From contig NC_083560.1 in the NCBI RefSeq assembly GCF_019925205.1, positions 39,292,270 to 39,356,269 of the forward strand: DNA of 64,000 nucleotides, written 5' to 3'. The first letter of the stretch is position 1, and each line of letters opens with the position of its first letter. Made by a program: the position numbers and the translations under genes. Positions 12,481-24,842 of this stretch are shown one piece after another. Below the pieces are notes generated by a model. That model was not told the DNA's origin, made no database searches, and saw only the letters and a list, made by a program, of their open reading frames with translations. The DNA is from Metopolophium dirhodum. Taxonomy: Eukaryota > Arthropoda > Insecta > Hemiptera > Aphididae.

Positions 12481-12983
12481 ATGGGGTCACCAAATGGCGG
12501 ACCGCGGATGAATTTTGACAGGCCCGCAGATAAGGAGAAAAGAAGCAATTTAATACGAAATTATTATTACGGGCGACTGTTGTAATAATAAATGTTGCAG
12601 GTAATTTCTTATCTTTGTACATTATTAGGTTAAAAACGAATTCCGATCCCGACTCACCAACGAACACCTTAAAATGATTATGAAGATAGCGACCACAAAC
12701 CATAACCACGAATCCCGACTTAAGCAGCTAGTTGAGAGCAAGATATGCCATTTTTCACATTAAAAATATTAATTCATAATTGTTTCACTTATTTATTAAA
12801 AGTAATTCTATTTTTCATTAGTTATAGTTATATAATACCTGTATATTTTTTTATTAAGAAATTAAATGGTTTTGGCCAATCAGCATATGACAATAAATAT
12901 TATGTACTTTGAATTTGTATGGACCGCGAGAATTTTCCAAATTCTTAATGTGGCCTGCGGAAAGTATTAATTGGTGACTCCTG
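12481..12983. mobile_element. old hAT-like MITE
   Basis: The right end reads as the complement of CAGGAGTCACCAA. The left end has GGGGTCACCAA preceded by two probably mutated bases. GC-rich blocks with GGACCGCGG occur just inside both ends. The outline (CAGGGGTC-type end, about 500 bp, no coding) fits non-autonomous hAT elements. A clean 8-bp target duplication is no longer visible, so the insertion is old or the left boundary is slightly off. Confidence 0.55.
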
Positions 12984-14012
12984 AATTTTAGATAACCAAA
13001 AAATAAAAATATTAAATAAATATTCATTATTCTTGTTATGATAATTGTATCTATTAAATTGAATGTATATCTTATTATAGTATAATAATTTTTAACTATA
13101 TTTCATACCATGTTATTTGTCCTATTGTGATTCTCCTAATGATCTTTATCATTTTAATAGAACAAACAAATATTTAAATTTATAACAGTTAAACCTTTAA
13201 ATTTCAATTACTGTAGCATTATTATTAACTATACTTGATGAGTATTAACCATACAATATGAATGTGCATTAGTTTTTAAATGTATTTTAAAACTCGTACA
13301 ATTTAATTTTAATGATAAAATATTTTTTTAATTCTCATTATTTTAAAGTGAAAACACGATTGACATATATATTGCATAATAGGTCATTGCATACTTTTTT
13401 TAGTGACATTATACATCTCACTAAAATAAGCAAAACCAAACATGTATTATGGTTGCCCACTAGGTGTAATGCATTGAAGGCTCAAGAATCTAAACAAAAG
13501 AAAAATTAAATTGTTCTTATGAAATATCAAACTTTACAATGGAAATGATAAGGAATCACATTGTGTCAGATAGTTAATCATTAATTTTAATATTTAATCA
13601 TAACATAAATCAACACAACATATTATATTTTACTACAGTAATTACCTAATATAAAAATGAAACAGAAAGTTATACCTACTATAAATTTACATTTCAATGG
13701 TTTTTAAATGCTGTTTTATCTCTACCGCTATATTCATATTAAATTTTTCATAAACTAACTGTGGCATTGGATTCAATATTTTTCTAAAAAACATTACAAT
13801 GTTAGAAGTTACGTAATATTTTAATAATTATTTATTGTGCAATTTCTCAAAAAATTTGACACAAATTCTCGATTGCAATTAACTAATAATGTACAATGGC
13901 GGTATGCATTAGGTCTTCCCAACTTGGAAGCCGTTCCAGATATATATATATAAATTAAATTTCTTAATACATTAAAGCTGATGAATATTTTTTTCATTAC
14001 GAGAAAATCAAA
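12984..14012. other. AT-rich intergenic, no gene seen
   Basis: Nothing recognisable on either strand. Short ORFs here have the Phe/Ile/Lys/Asn-rich look of chance frames in AT-rich DNA. Confidence 0.6.
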
Positions 14013-14150
14013 CTAATTTAAGCCCTTAACTTTGTACATATTATCTATTACAATATCTTCTCGTTTATTAATTTCTGTTACAACATTCCATTCATTTTTT
14101 AATGTTTCAACAATTAGTTCTAAATTTCGTTTCTTGTCATATTGAGATTT
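14013..14150 (-). pseudogene. C-terminal protein fragment, unknown
   Basis: The minus strand reads about 44 codons ending in a stop, with the block KRNLELIVETLKNEWNVV and a following INKREDIVID segment. The composition is protein-like, but a frame change just upstream separates it from a further short coding-looking piece. Probably a relic related to the hAT pseudogene next door or an independent fragment. No family assigned. Confidence 0.25.
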
Positions 14151-14293
14151 TCATTATCATGAAATACTGTTTTAAGTACCGTGGTACACAATCACTCATT
14201 TCGATCAATGGACTGCACATAATCTCTTTTAAAACAAATTTATAATAAAAAATTTACTTGTGCAAGAACTAAGGCGAACCGATTGGTTTAAAT

Positions 14294-15357
14294 GTGTTAG
14301 CTCCTTTCGCCATGCAACAAATTTGTAAGGAAATAGAAAATATACATTTTGCTACAATTATGATAGATACTTCTAACCATAAGAACCTAAAAATTGTACC
14401 CATTTTATTACGTTATTTCAAACAAAATTCGGGAATACAAATCAAAGTTTTTGAAGTAACAAATTTAAAAGGAAAAACAGCAAATATTTTATCAACTTAT
14501 ATAATTAAAAGTTTGATAAAGCATAAGTTGTCAGATAAAATTATTGCATTTTCTGGTGATAATTGCAATACTAACTTTGGAGGTGTTTTAAGAAAAGGTT
14601 CAAATAATGTTTTTTCAATTTTAAATAATAATTTAAAAACGAATATTTTTGGGGTAGGTTGCGCTGCTCATATTTTGCACAACGCAATGCAATCAAGTGC
14701 TAATGTGTTACCTGTTTATGTAAAAATCATAGTTAACAAAATTTTTCAATTTTTTCATATCTATACAGTTGAGTTGAACATTTGAAAGAGTTTTGTGAAT
14801 ATGCAAATGCTGATTATAAAAATATTCTTGGAAATGTAAAAACTCGTTGGCTATCCTTATTACCTACAATAACGAGAATTATTGATATTTACCTGGGCTT
14901 AAAATCATACTTCGAGAAACAAGAAAAGTGTCCTACAATATTAAAATCGTTTTTTAAAGATTCTATTTCTATAGTATGGTTTCATTTTTTGCAAAGCCAA
15001 TTAAAGGTTGTCTGTGATACAGTAACAAAAATAGAAGGAGATGAAATATCAGCCTGTGAAGTTGCAGAGGAATTAGAAATTTTAGTTGGAAAAATAAAAA
15101 ATAGAAAAAATCTTAACTTCCTTACAACAAATATTTTATTGCTTTTAAATGGTTTAAAAAACAATAATATGTATAATGAAAACTCATTCAAAAAAAGTAC
15201 TGATCTATTTTATAATACTATTTTATCTTACGTAGAAAAATGGGGTTACCACTTTGACCAGTTGAAAATATTTCATTGGGTCCAACATATAAACTGTCCT
15301 ACTTGGAAAAATGTTCAAAAATGTATTAAATTTCTTATGGAAAAGTGCGTAAGATAG
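14294..15357 (+). pseudogene. hAT-family transposase-like gene, frameshifted
   Basis: Two abutting open segments (14294-14785 and 14782-15357) belong to one protein broken by a frameshift near 14780. The first carries an RNase-H-like core. It has an acidic residue after a hydrophobic strand (TIMIDTS), then FSGDNCNTNFGG, then the CAAHILHNA motif typical of hAT-derived proteins, which have a C/H-containing motif at this place. The second has TRWLSLLPTI, the W-containing motif that follows in this family, and a helical region. The N-terminal zinc finger and the C-terminal dimerisation block are missing. This is the KIAA1586/ZNF862-like group of domesticated or degenerate hAT proteins. The frameshift and missing ends argue for a dead copy. 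The ORF terminates only 5 bases before a hairpin repeat. Confidence 0.78.
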
Positions 15358-15362
15358 CAAAC

Positions 15363-15624
15363 TTTATGCTTAGCAGATCACGTTTAGCTCCGTTTGTTTA
15401 AAAATTAGAGTGAATTGACCTCTTATAAAATTTAAAGGAAAGATTATTATCTAGGACATCTCATAGGCTTTTTATTACATTTTAAAACTGTAAATTGTTT
15501 GTACATCTTAAAATACTCAGAACTGAGATGCCCTAGATAATAATCTTACCTTTAAATTACATAAGAGGTCAATTCACTCTAATTTTTAAACAAACGGAGA
15601 TAAACGTGATCTGCTGAGCGTAAA
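15363..15624. repeat. long hairpin repeat, 101-bp arms, 60-bp loop
   Basis: The left arm, 15363-15463, is repeated in reverse complement at 15524-15624 with only scattered mismatches. The loop is 15464-15523. Arms of this length with a short loop make it a foldback MITE or a source of hairpin RNA. A related half-arm flanks the MITE at 3702-3750. Confidence 0.82.
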
Positions 15625-15995
15625 ATGTATTATGTAATGCACTTGTAAGACGGAGACAACAAATTTCCTCTTAATACTTAGCTCACTGAGCTTAACTTGG
15701 TAACTAGTTGGTTCTTTCTGGGACTGTCTTTAGGTTAGTCGTATATATATATAGGTTCAATATAAAATGTATTAAAATTAAATGTACCATGTACCTACAT
15801 TATAATTATCAATGTAGATGAATAAATTAGATTTTGGACGATGTTTTTAAGAAAACATAAAAAGACAGGCACAAATATAGATAATAAACATACTGGTCTG
15901 GCACTCTGGGGTGCAGAAAGATAAGTGTCGAAGTGTCTACTTTCTAACACAGGTTAAACTGGATTTACCACAGAAACTGAAAATTTCAAAAAAAT

Positions 15996-16622
15996 TTAAT
16001 CTGTGCTTTTACGTTGAATTTTTAAGGTGGATAGTTGTAATGCTCTCGAAAACGATGCATCACACTGATGACATTTAAAATAATTTATATGAAGGCAATC
16101 TGCGGTTTTAGAAGTCGTTCATATGAAAATATTTTTTTACAAAATTTACACTGATTGCTTTTGTCTGTAAAATAATAATTTCTAAAATTATAATATGTTA
16201 ATAACATTTATTTTAAGTTTAGGTACCTTTATTTGATTGTCTACAGTGATCTTTCAGTTTAGTGTAAGTGGAAAACATAATACTACAGTTAGGACAAGCA
16301 CATGATTTTTCTTGAGTGTGGTTTTTTATATGGTTAACTAATCGGTAACGTGCGGTAGATTGTAAAGTACAATCTGAAAAAAATATTTGCAAAAGATGAA
16401 AATGATTAAAAGTTATAATAGATGATATTGATGAAAACAATTTTAAGATACATTTATTATTTAAAAACCTGTCCATGGGCAGATGAAGTTAGAATTGTTA
16501 AATTTTGAAAAATCTTAATGCTGAGCCACATGATATGCATAGTATTGCATACATTCAAATCGATCATTAAAATTTTTCCAACTACATTCAAATTCACTTG
16601 GTAAATCTGGTAAGATGTTACA
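15996..16622 (-). pseudogene. HINFP: HINFP-like C2H2 zinc-finger gene remnant
   Basis: Three minus-strand exon-like blocks are visible. The first (about 16622-16510) reads LPDLPSEFECSWKNFNDRFE and ends in HVAQH. This resembles the atypical first finger of histone H4 transcription factor HINFP. The second runs from an acceptor (TTTTTTCAG at about 16375) with LVNHIKNHTQEKSCACPNCS and KLKDHCRQ, to a donor AAAG|GTACCT near 16224. A 55-base intron follows. The third starts after TTTTACAG near 16168 with CKFCKKIFSYERLL, then shifts frame and continues as FKCHQCDASFSRALQL. The splice between blocks two and three is in phase. The frameshift in the third block, the stop after the first, and histidines lost from the last finger show it is broken. 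HINFP is my best assignment. Another multi-C2H2 family is possible. Confidence 0.58.
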
Positions 16623-17276
16623 CCATCAACATTCAACTTACATCCCTTAACATAACATAAAATATGTATTATGTAGTAAAATTTAAATTGTTAATGTGCA
16701 AGTTTTTATTGTAGGAATGTACATACAGGTATTTCTATAGTTTCACACCGCGAAACACTACGGTGTATACTTAGGAAACTTGTATTGTCACAACGTTTTC
16801 AGTTTTTCACTATAATCTATTTGCGTTAGAAAAAAGTGTGTAAACTTACGGGGAATAGAATATATTTGGTACTTTGTAAGAATCATTCATTTAAATTTTT
16901 AATATTTTTGTAATTTACGTCTTTAAGTGACGTAGGTATGGGTGTTTTATAATTGACAACCATTTTAAAATGTACTTTTCGCCACGGAATCACCTTTATA
17001 AAAATATAACTGAAAACAAATTCATAACCAGTGCGTTTGTATATTGTGTGAAATTAAATCATACAATATAGGTACTAATTAATAAAAATATCGAAAATCA
17101 GGCTTCTTACGATTGTTAAAAAAATTCTTCTCTACAATTTTTGTAATAGGTAGTTTTGCTGTAAATCACTTCAATAAGCCGTATTCCTGGTATTGCGAAA
17201 CCATGTTTTTATATCATATTTTGTCTCTAGTGCGCCCTAATTATAATATTAACATAATATAAAATATTCTAGGCTG

Positions 17277-17410
17277 GCAAACCGTTTCCGCTCGAAATCG
17301 TTTTTCGAATACAATAATATTATATGATTGAATTCAAATTTAACACCATCCATTACAGTCCATTATACATTTGTAATCTACTGTACAGCAGAGTCACACA
17401 CATTTACCTG
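17277..17410 (+). repeat. fragment of the A/B dispersed repeat
   Basis: The segment with 'caccatccattacagt' and 'tactgtacagcagag' recurs, better preserved, at 31390-31490 and inverted at 46030-46140. It is also preceded by the 'cgctc-aaatcgttttt' motif seen at the ends of those copies. Confidence 0.65.
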
Positions 17411-18349
17411 CTATTTAAATTTTAATCGTGATTTTCAAATTTTTAAATTATCACGTACCTACGTACCTGCGTTTAATTTCTATGAAATACTTTATTGAAA
17501 TACAATATTTTCATTTTTTGGTCGTGGCAATGTGGTGGATTGGGCCCAAAGATAAAAAATATTTATTTTAAAAATGACCAAAAAAGATACTAACTTTAAA
17601 ATAATAACATATTACATATATTAATATGTAATATATTATTAATGATATTATACAATATACTACATTGTTCCAATAGGATAATGTTCATATTATGTACTCT
17701 TATATATTTTTTTTTTTGTCTGAACGTCCAAAGACATTTTTTTAGTAGAAAGATTCGATTTTTAACTTTGAAGTTTGGTATTTTTAAAAATGTCCGTACT
17801 TATTTTTATAATCAGGTCGGAATCCGTAAAAATCGCAAATTATTTCTACATAATATTGTCTTCACTCTTCGCTCCAAATTGTTTTTCATCGTAATTCGTA
17901 AGCAGTTTAAGTTTATCAGTTTAAATCCAATTTAAATTAATTAATACATCTATTACAGCATACCAAAATTATTTTATAATATTATTATAAATTACTAATA
18001 AAGTAGTAACTAAAGATGATAAGCGATTACAAAACTGTATGAATTTAGCTATCCAAGTTTTCAATCATCCAGTTGTTTGTCAAATCAAAATTTTACGCAT
18101 ACATTAGTAGTAACTAGTAGGTACTTAGTAACATTTTATATCATTATAATATTATATACCTACTGTAACCATAAATCAATGATAGTAGTTAATCTACCTA
18201 TTGAATCTGTCTATTTTTGTCTAATTTTGCCTATTTGCATTTATATGGCAAATTTATTCCCTGAATGATTTCCGTGATTTTTAATATTGTTATACAAATT
18301 AAATTATTCATTTTTTATCGCACATAATATGGTGATCGTCATGAGAGTT

Positions 18350-18850
18350 TTTTGGATGATAAATTTGCTAAAAACGACGCGCGACGGTTTACTCAGTTGG
18401 CTTATAGAATTGTAGAATTGTAGAAACTTCGTAGCAGGCACGATATTTTATATAATGGAACAGAATCTAATAGGAACGTATGCTATGGTCGTGATTGCCG
18501 TTGAACGAGTAGCTACTGCTGCCGCGCGTCGTCGCAACATCCGCCGAGCCGCCGCCGCCGAAACTGAAGAAAAGTAACGATTAGACCATGAGTTCCTGGT
18601 ACTCCAGCCCCCAAATTTTTGATTTAGTTTGTACTTTGGTATCGTTTTTACTATCCCGATCGACTTGATCAACCTCACAGACCAACATTATTATTATTAT
18701 TATTATTGTTATTATTATTATTTTTATTATTATTATTATTGTTGTTGTTGTTGTTCAGTTTGATGCAGTGCCACTGATCGTTGCGCGAGCTAAATAAAAC
18801 TGCACGACGGTGTGTGTATATCGAAGCAGGCTCCGCCTATTTAAACTTTG
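18350..18850. promoter_or_regulatory. CpG-rich island-like patch
   Basis: A sharp GC-rich interval (about 18480-18570 is dominated by GCCGC repeats) within AT-rich DNA. It resembles the start of a gene, but no convincing coding exon or splice donor could be attached on either strand. Confidence 0.3.
18687..18756. repeat. (ATT)n/(GTT)n microsatellite
   Basis: A compound triplet run of ATT units followed by GTT units. Confidence 0.9.
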
Positions 18851-19161
18851 TAAAATACAGGTAAATTTGTTATACGACATAATTAATTTTCTAATGCACC
18901 AATCAACTCCTAGTAAACTCCAAAACATCAGAAATATTGTGAGGAACGTGCTTTTGTAAAAAACATCAAAATCGTACGTTTAGAAATTGAGTAATAAATG
19001 AAAAAGTGCGAACTTTTCAATAGAAATTTATATTGAATTCAGAATCACGGTAGCCGTCGTCATCGTCGCATCAGCGTTGCCAATATTTGTTATCTAGTCA
19101 TCGGGAAAAAAAATGACAAAATTACCGAACTATAAACAATATTACCGTAAATTCGCGGATC

Positions 19162-20093
19162 GAGAATGAAAAGGTTCTATGACACAATATTCTATTGTTC
19201 AGCAGAGCGATTCTTAACTTTAATACCCAATATCTTTTTTTCAGGTTACCTTATGAATATAACCATAATTTTAATGAATAAATAAATACAATATAGATAT
19301 ATTCAGATACATTGTTAGTATTAAGTATTAGACATCCACACATTTTATAAAAACCAAAAAACTGGAAAAAAAAGTGTTTTAGAATAAAAAAGTTCTGTGT
19401 ATAGAACCTTTTCATTCTTCCAACTAAATTATATGATATACATAGAACTTTTTTCTTTTTTTGTAATTGCATAAAATATTTTTACATATTATCAGAGTTA
19501 CCGACACATGCAACATCAATATTTATAATGAAATTTGTTTTTACATTATTTTAATGTTTAATCGAAAACAATTATTAACAATTTGAGCGAATAAATAATT
19601 AAATTGCTTATAAGCATTATAACGTACCTACCTACTTTTATTGTTTTAATTATATTACAGATTTAGACTACATTATAATTTATAACCCCGCTAATACTTT
19701 AACTATAATAAGTAATATCACATTATCACATCATCGATGACACGTCTTAAAAAACATTAAAACAAAGTTATAAATATAAATTGGTGGCAATTGAAATTGA
19801 TAATATACTAAATAGTTTTTAAATTCAATTTTTAATAAAAAGATAATATAATTAAGTCTATATTATATTATGCTTACTTTTATAAAAATATTGTACGATA
19901 TTTTTTGTTTTTATTGTATCATTGACATGTATTTAATGTACCTTTTAATACTAACCAGCATTGAATAACATGACGATAGAACCTTTTCATACTCACGTAA
20001 ATTGGTAAACTTATCAGAATAAAAAAGTTCTATCAAACTACAACTATAATCACGATTCAGTAATTTTTCATGACAAAGAACCTTTTCATTCTC
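19162..20093. repeat. inverted-repeat element with GAGAATGAAAAGGTTCT ends
   Basis: The 20 bases starting at 19162 recur in reverse complement at 20074-20093 with one mismatch. Partial copies of the same motif occur inside (about 19386-19420, 19975 and 20024). No coding inside. It could be a small DNA transposon whose ends are internally repeated. A target-site duplication was not found. Confidence 0.5.
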
Positions 20094-20540
20094 AGCCCCC
20101 GTTCTTATAGATTATTAGGATAAACAATTATTTAGAATAGTATATAAATATTAATAATAATATTTTTAAAACAATAATAAGTTATATTTTAATAGTCCTT
20201 CGCCATTTAATTATTTTGTTCATCACGCTTTGTTTCTTTTAAGAAATAATTCCTCGCCAAGTAAATAAGTTATTGAAACAAAATAAGCATACTTAAATTC
20301 AATATACTTAGCATTTATTCATGATATCACATCTTTACAGTGCTTGAAGATCTTATATTTTTTTTTACTTAGCCATTTTTACACGTAGTTTACGAAAGGT
20401 TTTTGTTGTGATATAAATCAAAATAAAAGAAGAATTTTAATAATATTCACGCTAAATGCTAATATAATATATGCCTATTATAACAATTATTATATACTAA
20501 TAATATATAGGTACAATTTTGTCATACAAAAATCAGTGCC

Positions 20541-21541
20541 GCATTTAGACATTGTGCGCTCCGGTGCAAAAAAAAAAATTGGCACCCCCTAAGCCCCGGT
20601 GAAAAAAAAATTGCTCCCCCCTCCTAAGGGGCCTAGCCATGGAAAATATGGGAGATAAAACCTCATTAAACTTTTAGATTTTGAGCAAAGAAAAGAATAT
20701 TAGTTTAACAATGTGTGCTTTTTTTTAAAAATATTGTTTAGTAATATTGCTTGATCCTCTCTCCGCAATGATACATTTGAAGTTATGTCACTTAAACCTT
20801 GCTTATAATAAAATTCATTGTATAAGTTGTTTTTTTTAACATATTTAAGCAGGTACTAAAATTGTATAAAACTATGCAAATTTATATTTTATATTTTTTT
20901 GTATATAGCATTTTATAAAAATAATGTAACTATATAATATAATATTTAAATTTTTCTTCTACTATGTAGTGTTGCAAATTAATTACTTCTTAGAAATGTA
21001 GTAATCTTGAATTACTTGATTTAAGGTTTTACATATTTTAAACTATTTATTTTTGCATATTTTTATTATGTTAGGTTAATAGGTTAACTCTGATTAATAC
21101 ATAGGTAGATATAACTTATATTGTAACTTGTAAGTATAATTTATGTTAGACATAAGACATGTAGTGTTTCTATATTTACTTTCAACTGTTGAGGTTTTTT
21201 CACCAAACAAGTCTTGAATTTTTTTAACGTTGTTAACAACATTAAGTTGTTTTGTGTGTTTTACGTTGTTTTAAAGTTTTTTTACGATTTTGACTACCAC
21301 TTAGCTGCGGTGGCGGTAAAATTGTGTCCGGACTCATTTTGCCGTAACCGCTACCGCCACCGCCAACCTTGACCGCTGCGGTGTGTGGGGACTGGGGACC
21401 TTATTATACTAAATTATTTTGTATAATACTGTTATTAAAATAATTAAAATTATAAAATTTTAATAATTCACAAGCAAACAAATTTCTGCCCACAAAATTT
21501 GGCACCCCCAAAATACTGACATCCGGGGCAGTTGAACCCAG
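20541..21541. other. probable dispersed repeat with C-rich ends
   Basis: The left edge contains two 'ggtgcaaaaa/ttggcaccccc' blocks and the right edge has 'tttggcacccccaaa'. The interior is AT-rich with one GC-rich patch (21300-21390) and shows no coding. The boundaries are estimates. Confidence 0.3.
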
Positions 21542-21649
21542 TAAATAAACATAACAAAAAAATGACAAAAATATACGTACAAATCATATAATGTGCTATA
21601 ACATGGGTATGATACTATATCAATTTTTTACTTAATATTTTAATCCTTT

Positions 21650-22275
21650 TTTACAATATCCTATTAGTTACTCAAACTTAATCCATGTTTCAATTTTTTT
21701 TTACCACTTTATGGATGACATCCTTCGGTGTAGTCAAACCTTTCATTTTTCCATTTTTCCATAACCAAACACACAAATAAAAAGCAATCGCTCATAACAA
21801 TATTAATCGGTTTCGTTCTTTGTCGGTTCTAATATGTCTTCATAATAATAGTAAAATGACGACTGAATCAGCCATAACTGGATAACGGATTAATTATGAT
21901 ATTTATACTATGGAATAGCTGTACAACGACCGTAATAAAATTGTGCACTTGTGGGATTGAAAATGCTTGAATATGCAGCCTTTGTTCACTTTTAAAGGTT
22001 AATAAATATTGCTCGTAGTTTACGTCGTAATGAACTACTCATCTATGCTTGATCGTTTACCGATAATAGCGGGGAGGTAACCGCCGAATAAATTAAAGGC
22101 CGTGTACCGTAATTGCCTACACAACGCGCCGGCTTACGGATATAAGATGTAATATTATTATATCAAATTGTCACCGTATAAAAATAAAATCAATACTTCT
22201 TACCGTTATAAAAAATATTAATTTTTTTATTTTATTGGATTTATTGCAAATTTATATTAGTGATAACTAGGATTC
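21650..22275 (+). repeat. direct duplication, copy 1
   Basis: Over 550 bases match 22600-23160 in the same orientation with a few per cent of differences. This includes the GC-richer block 'taatagcggggaggt...' and the 'gcgccggcttacgg' block. The right end of the copy (22205-22275) matches 23405-23465. Confidence 0.85.
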
Positions 22276-22379
22276 GGGACTTCTTGCATTTGTATGTTTT
22301 TTGTAGTGGTCGTAGTACATTCTAATTTCTAAGTGAGTTATAAATTTGTTTTATGAAATGACGAATTTAAATACTTAGT

Positions 22380-22490
22380 TTGAATTTGCATATTTTTGCA
22401 TATTTTTGCATATTTTGTCATATTTTAAGGAAAGCACATATTTGAGCAATTTTTAGCATATTTGGACATATTTCACATTTTTATATTTTT
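22380..22490. repeat. GCATATTTTT-type short tandem array
   Basis: Repeated 'gcatattttt' words. The same motif occurs after the hAT C-terminal fragment near 45000, suggesting it is the 3' flank of that transposon family. Confidence 0.5.
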
Positions 22491-22599
22491 ATAAACGTAA
22501 AATTGTCGGGAAAAAATCATAATTGGATGGTCGTAGTCTGTCGTATCTAACACGTACGTCTGTTTACGATGATAGTCTCGTTATCGCTTACTTATCTCT

Positions 22600-23470
22600 A
22601 CAATATCCTATAAACTACTTAAGCTTAATCCGTGTTTCAATTTTTTTTTTCCACTTTATGGATGACATCCTTCGGTGTAGTCATAACTTTCATTTTTCCA
22701 TTTTTCCATAACCGAACACAAAAATAAAAAACAATCGCTCATAACAATACTAATCGATTTTGTTCTTTGTCAGTTTTAATCTGTCTTCATAACAATAGTA
22801 AAATGACGACTGAATCAGCCATATCTGGATAATGGATTAATTATTATAATTATACTATAGAATAGCTATATAAAACGACTGTAGTTGTGCACTTGTGCGA
22901 TTGAAAATGCTCGAATATGCAGCCTTTGTTCACTTTTAAAGGTTAATAAATATTGTTCGTAGCTTACGTCGTAATGAACTACTCGTCTATGCTTGATCGT
23001 TTACCGATAATAGCGGGGAGGTTACCGCCGAATAAATTAAAGACCGTGTACCGAAATTGCCTACACAACGCGCCGGCTTACGGATATAAGATGTAATATT
23101 AATATATCAAATTGTCACCGTATAAAAATAAAATCAATATTTCTTACCGTTATAAAAATGGTGTAAAAATGAATTGTTGTCTTAATATTGATATACAAGA
23201 GAACAGAATAAATAACAATACAAAATACAGAAATATTTTAATGTTGAACAAATATGAACTGAGTTTTGAATAAACGCTTATCATTTTTCGTGATGGGGTT
23301 TAATTAGTGGCATATTTAGAAGGGGGAAGGTGGAAATTTCCCTGGGGAGCCAAATTCTGTGTCCTCAAAAGGGGGGACCGTCACCAGACGTTATAGCAAA
23401 AAAAAATTATTTATTTTTTTATTTTATTGGATTAGTCGAAAATTTATATTAGTGATAACTGATAAGTGAT
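22600..23470 (+). repeat. direct duplication, copy 2, interrupted
   Basis: Same sequence as copy 1 but split by about 240 extra bases (roughly 23161-23404). The extra piece belongs to another repeat family that recurs inverted at 24669-24842. Confidence 0.85.
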
Positions 23471-24842
23471 AACCTGTAACTTTCCTATAATATCTTTTAC
23501 ATTTCTATACTTATTTCTATATAATAGTATAAATTATATTATGTATAATGAATTTTATTATATTGTTATAAAAACATCTTACATCTAAAATTATAATTTG
23601 TTTTATTTGATTATAAAGGTTGACTTTTTTATTGGGAAAAAATGGAGTAGTAATGGTAAAATTAAAGTGTTCTTTTATCAGTGGAAGTACAAATGCAATA
23701 AGGGGAAAATATACAATTGTACATTTGTACACCAATTTTTTTTTTTCGATTTTATTTAAAATTTTTCAATACCGGAATTAGGAAATTTCGATTTCGGTTT
23801 CGATTTTGTACACCGGTTACACAATTTTTTCCGGTTTTGTTTTTTGATTTTGTTTTCGGTTTCAGTTTTTAAACGGCTTATACCGGTTACTAAAATCGGT
23901 TTCAAGGCCTGGACTATTTACATTCATTCTTAAAAATTGGAAACCGGTATTAACTTTAAAACCGAAACCAAAAAAATTGGATATCGGTATTATAATTAAA
24001 AAACAAAACAAAACATTTTTTAACTTGTTAAGTTAAGTTATTTTAAAATAATAAAGTTAAGTAAGTTAAAAGATACTCGTATTTTTTTCATTAACTCGTT
24101 TAGTTAAAAGTTAACTTTGAAAAAAAGTAACTTAACTTATTGTAAAGTTAAAGTTTGCTTATTTTGTAAAAATAAAAAATACTAGAAATATAGTATGGTT
24201 TATTAGATAGTTTTTCTTTACTCACTAGAAAATTATTGGGTAAATTTAAATGATACATCAAAGTAAAAACTCATTCAAACATTTACATTGTTCTTCGGAA
24301 GAATTGTTATATCTCAGATATTCTCGGATTCTAAGACTCAAAATGTTAGTCTACTCTAATAATTGGTTGCTTAAACATATTGACTGCATTATGTGAATAA
24401 AGTGAGTTTTTATAAAGCTATAAAGTTAGATATACATTATAGTTATAAAATTTGTGTAAAAATGAACTGTTGTCTTTATATTGATATTCAAAGTATTAAC
24501 TATAATATTATATAAATAAAATCGTTTGAAATAAAAAATTAAAAATAATCGTCAAAATGGGATAGGATTCCTACTACATCGTTGTCCGGAAATATAGGAT
24601 ATACAATTACATTACTACATATCCGAGAATTGAATCATCGATAAGATTTCTTTATAAAAATCCATCCCGATAAACGATAAGCGTTAATTCAAGACTCAGT
24701 CCATATTTGTTCAACATTAAAATATTTCTGTATTTCGTATTGTTATTTATTCTGCTCTCTTGTATATCAATATAAAGAAAACAATTCATTTTTACAACGG
24801 TAAGAAATATTGATTTTATTTATATACCGTGACAATTTGATC
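23107..24842. mobile_element. element with about 175-bp inverted ends
   Basis: 23107-23284 is repeated in reverse complement at 24669-24842 with about 90-95 % identity. The interval holds a purine/pyrimidine pattern of CCGGTT and GGTTTCGG words (23750-24000), the AAGTTAA-rich repeat (24000-24200) and a piece (24360-24480) shared with 44611-44740. It may be a composite of nested insertions, not one element. No coding is visible. Confidence 0.45.

Larger units (their letters stand above)
16640..19161. other. intergenic with dispersed-repeat fragments, no intact gene
   Basis: Apart from the repeat fragment at 17277, the GC-rich patch at 18350 and the microsatellite at 18687, nothing is recognisable. 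ORFs at 17642, 18077 and 18448 have no protein-like features. Confidence 0.5.

Noticed and set aside
18448..18678. Minus-strand ORF with an Ala/Arg run in the CpG-rich patch
   Set aside because: The Ala/Arg run is what any frame through GCCGCC repeats gives. No start context, splice site or homology.
23517..23735. 72-codon minus-strand ORF
   Set aside because: AT-rich chance frame ending in Ile/Asn runs, inside a repeat-rich interval.
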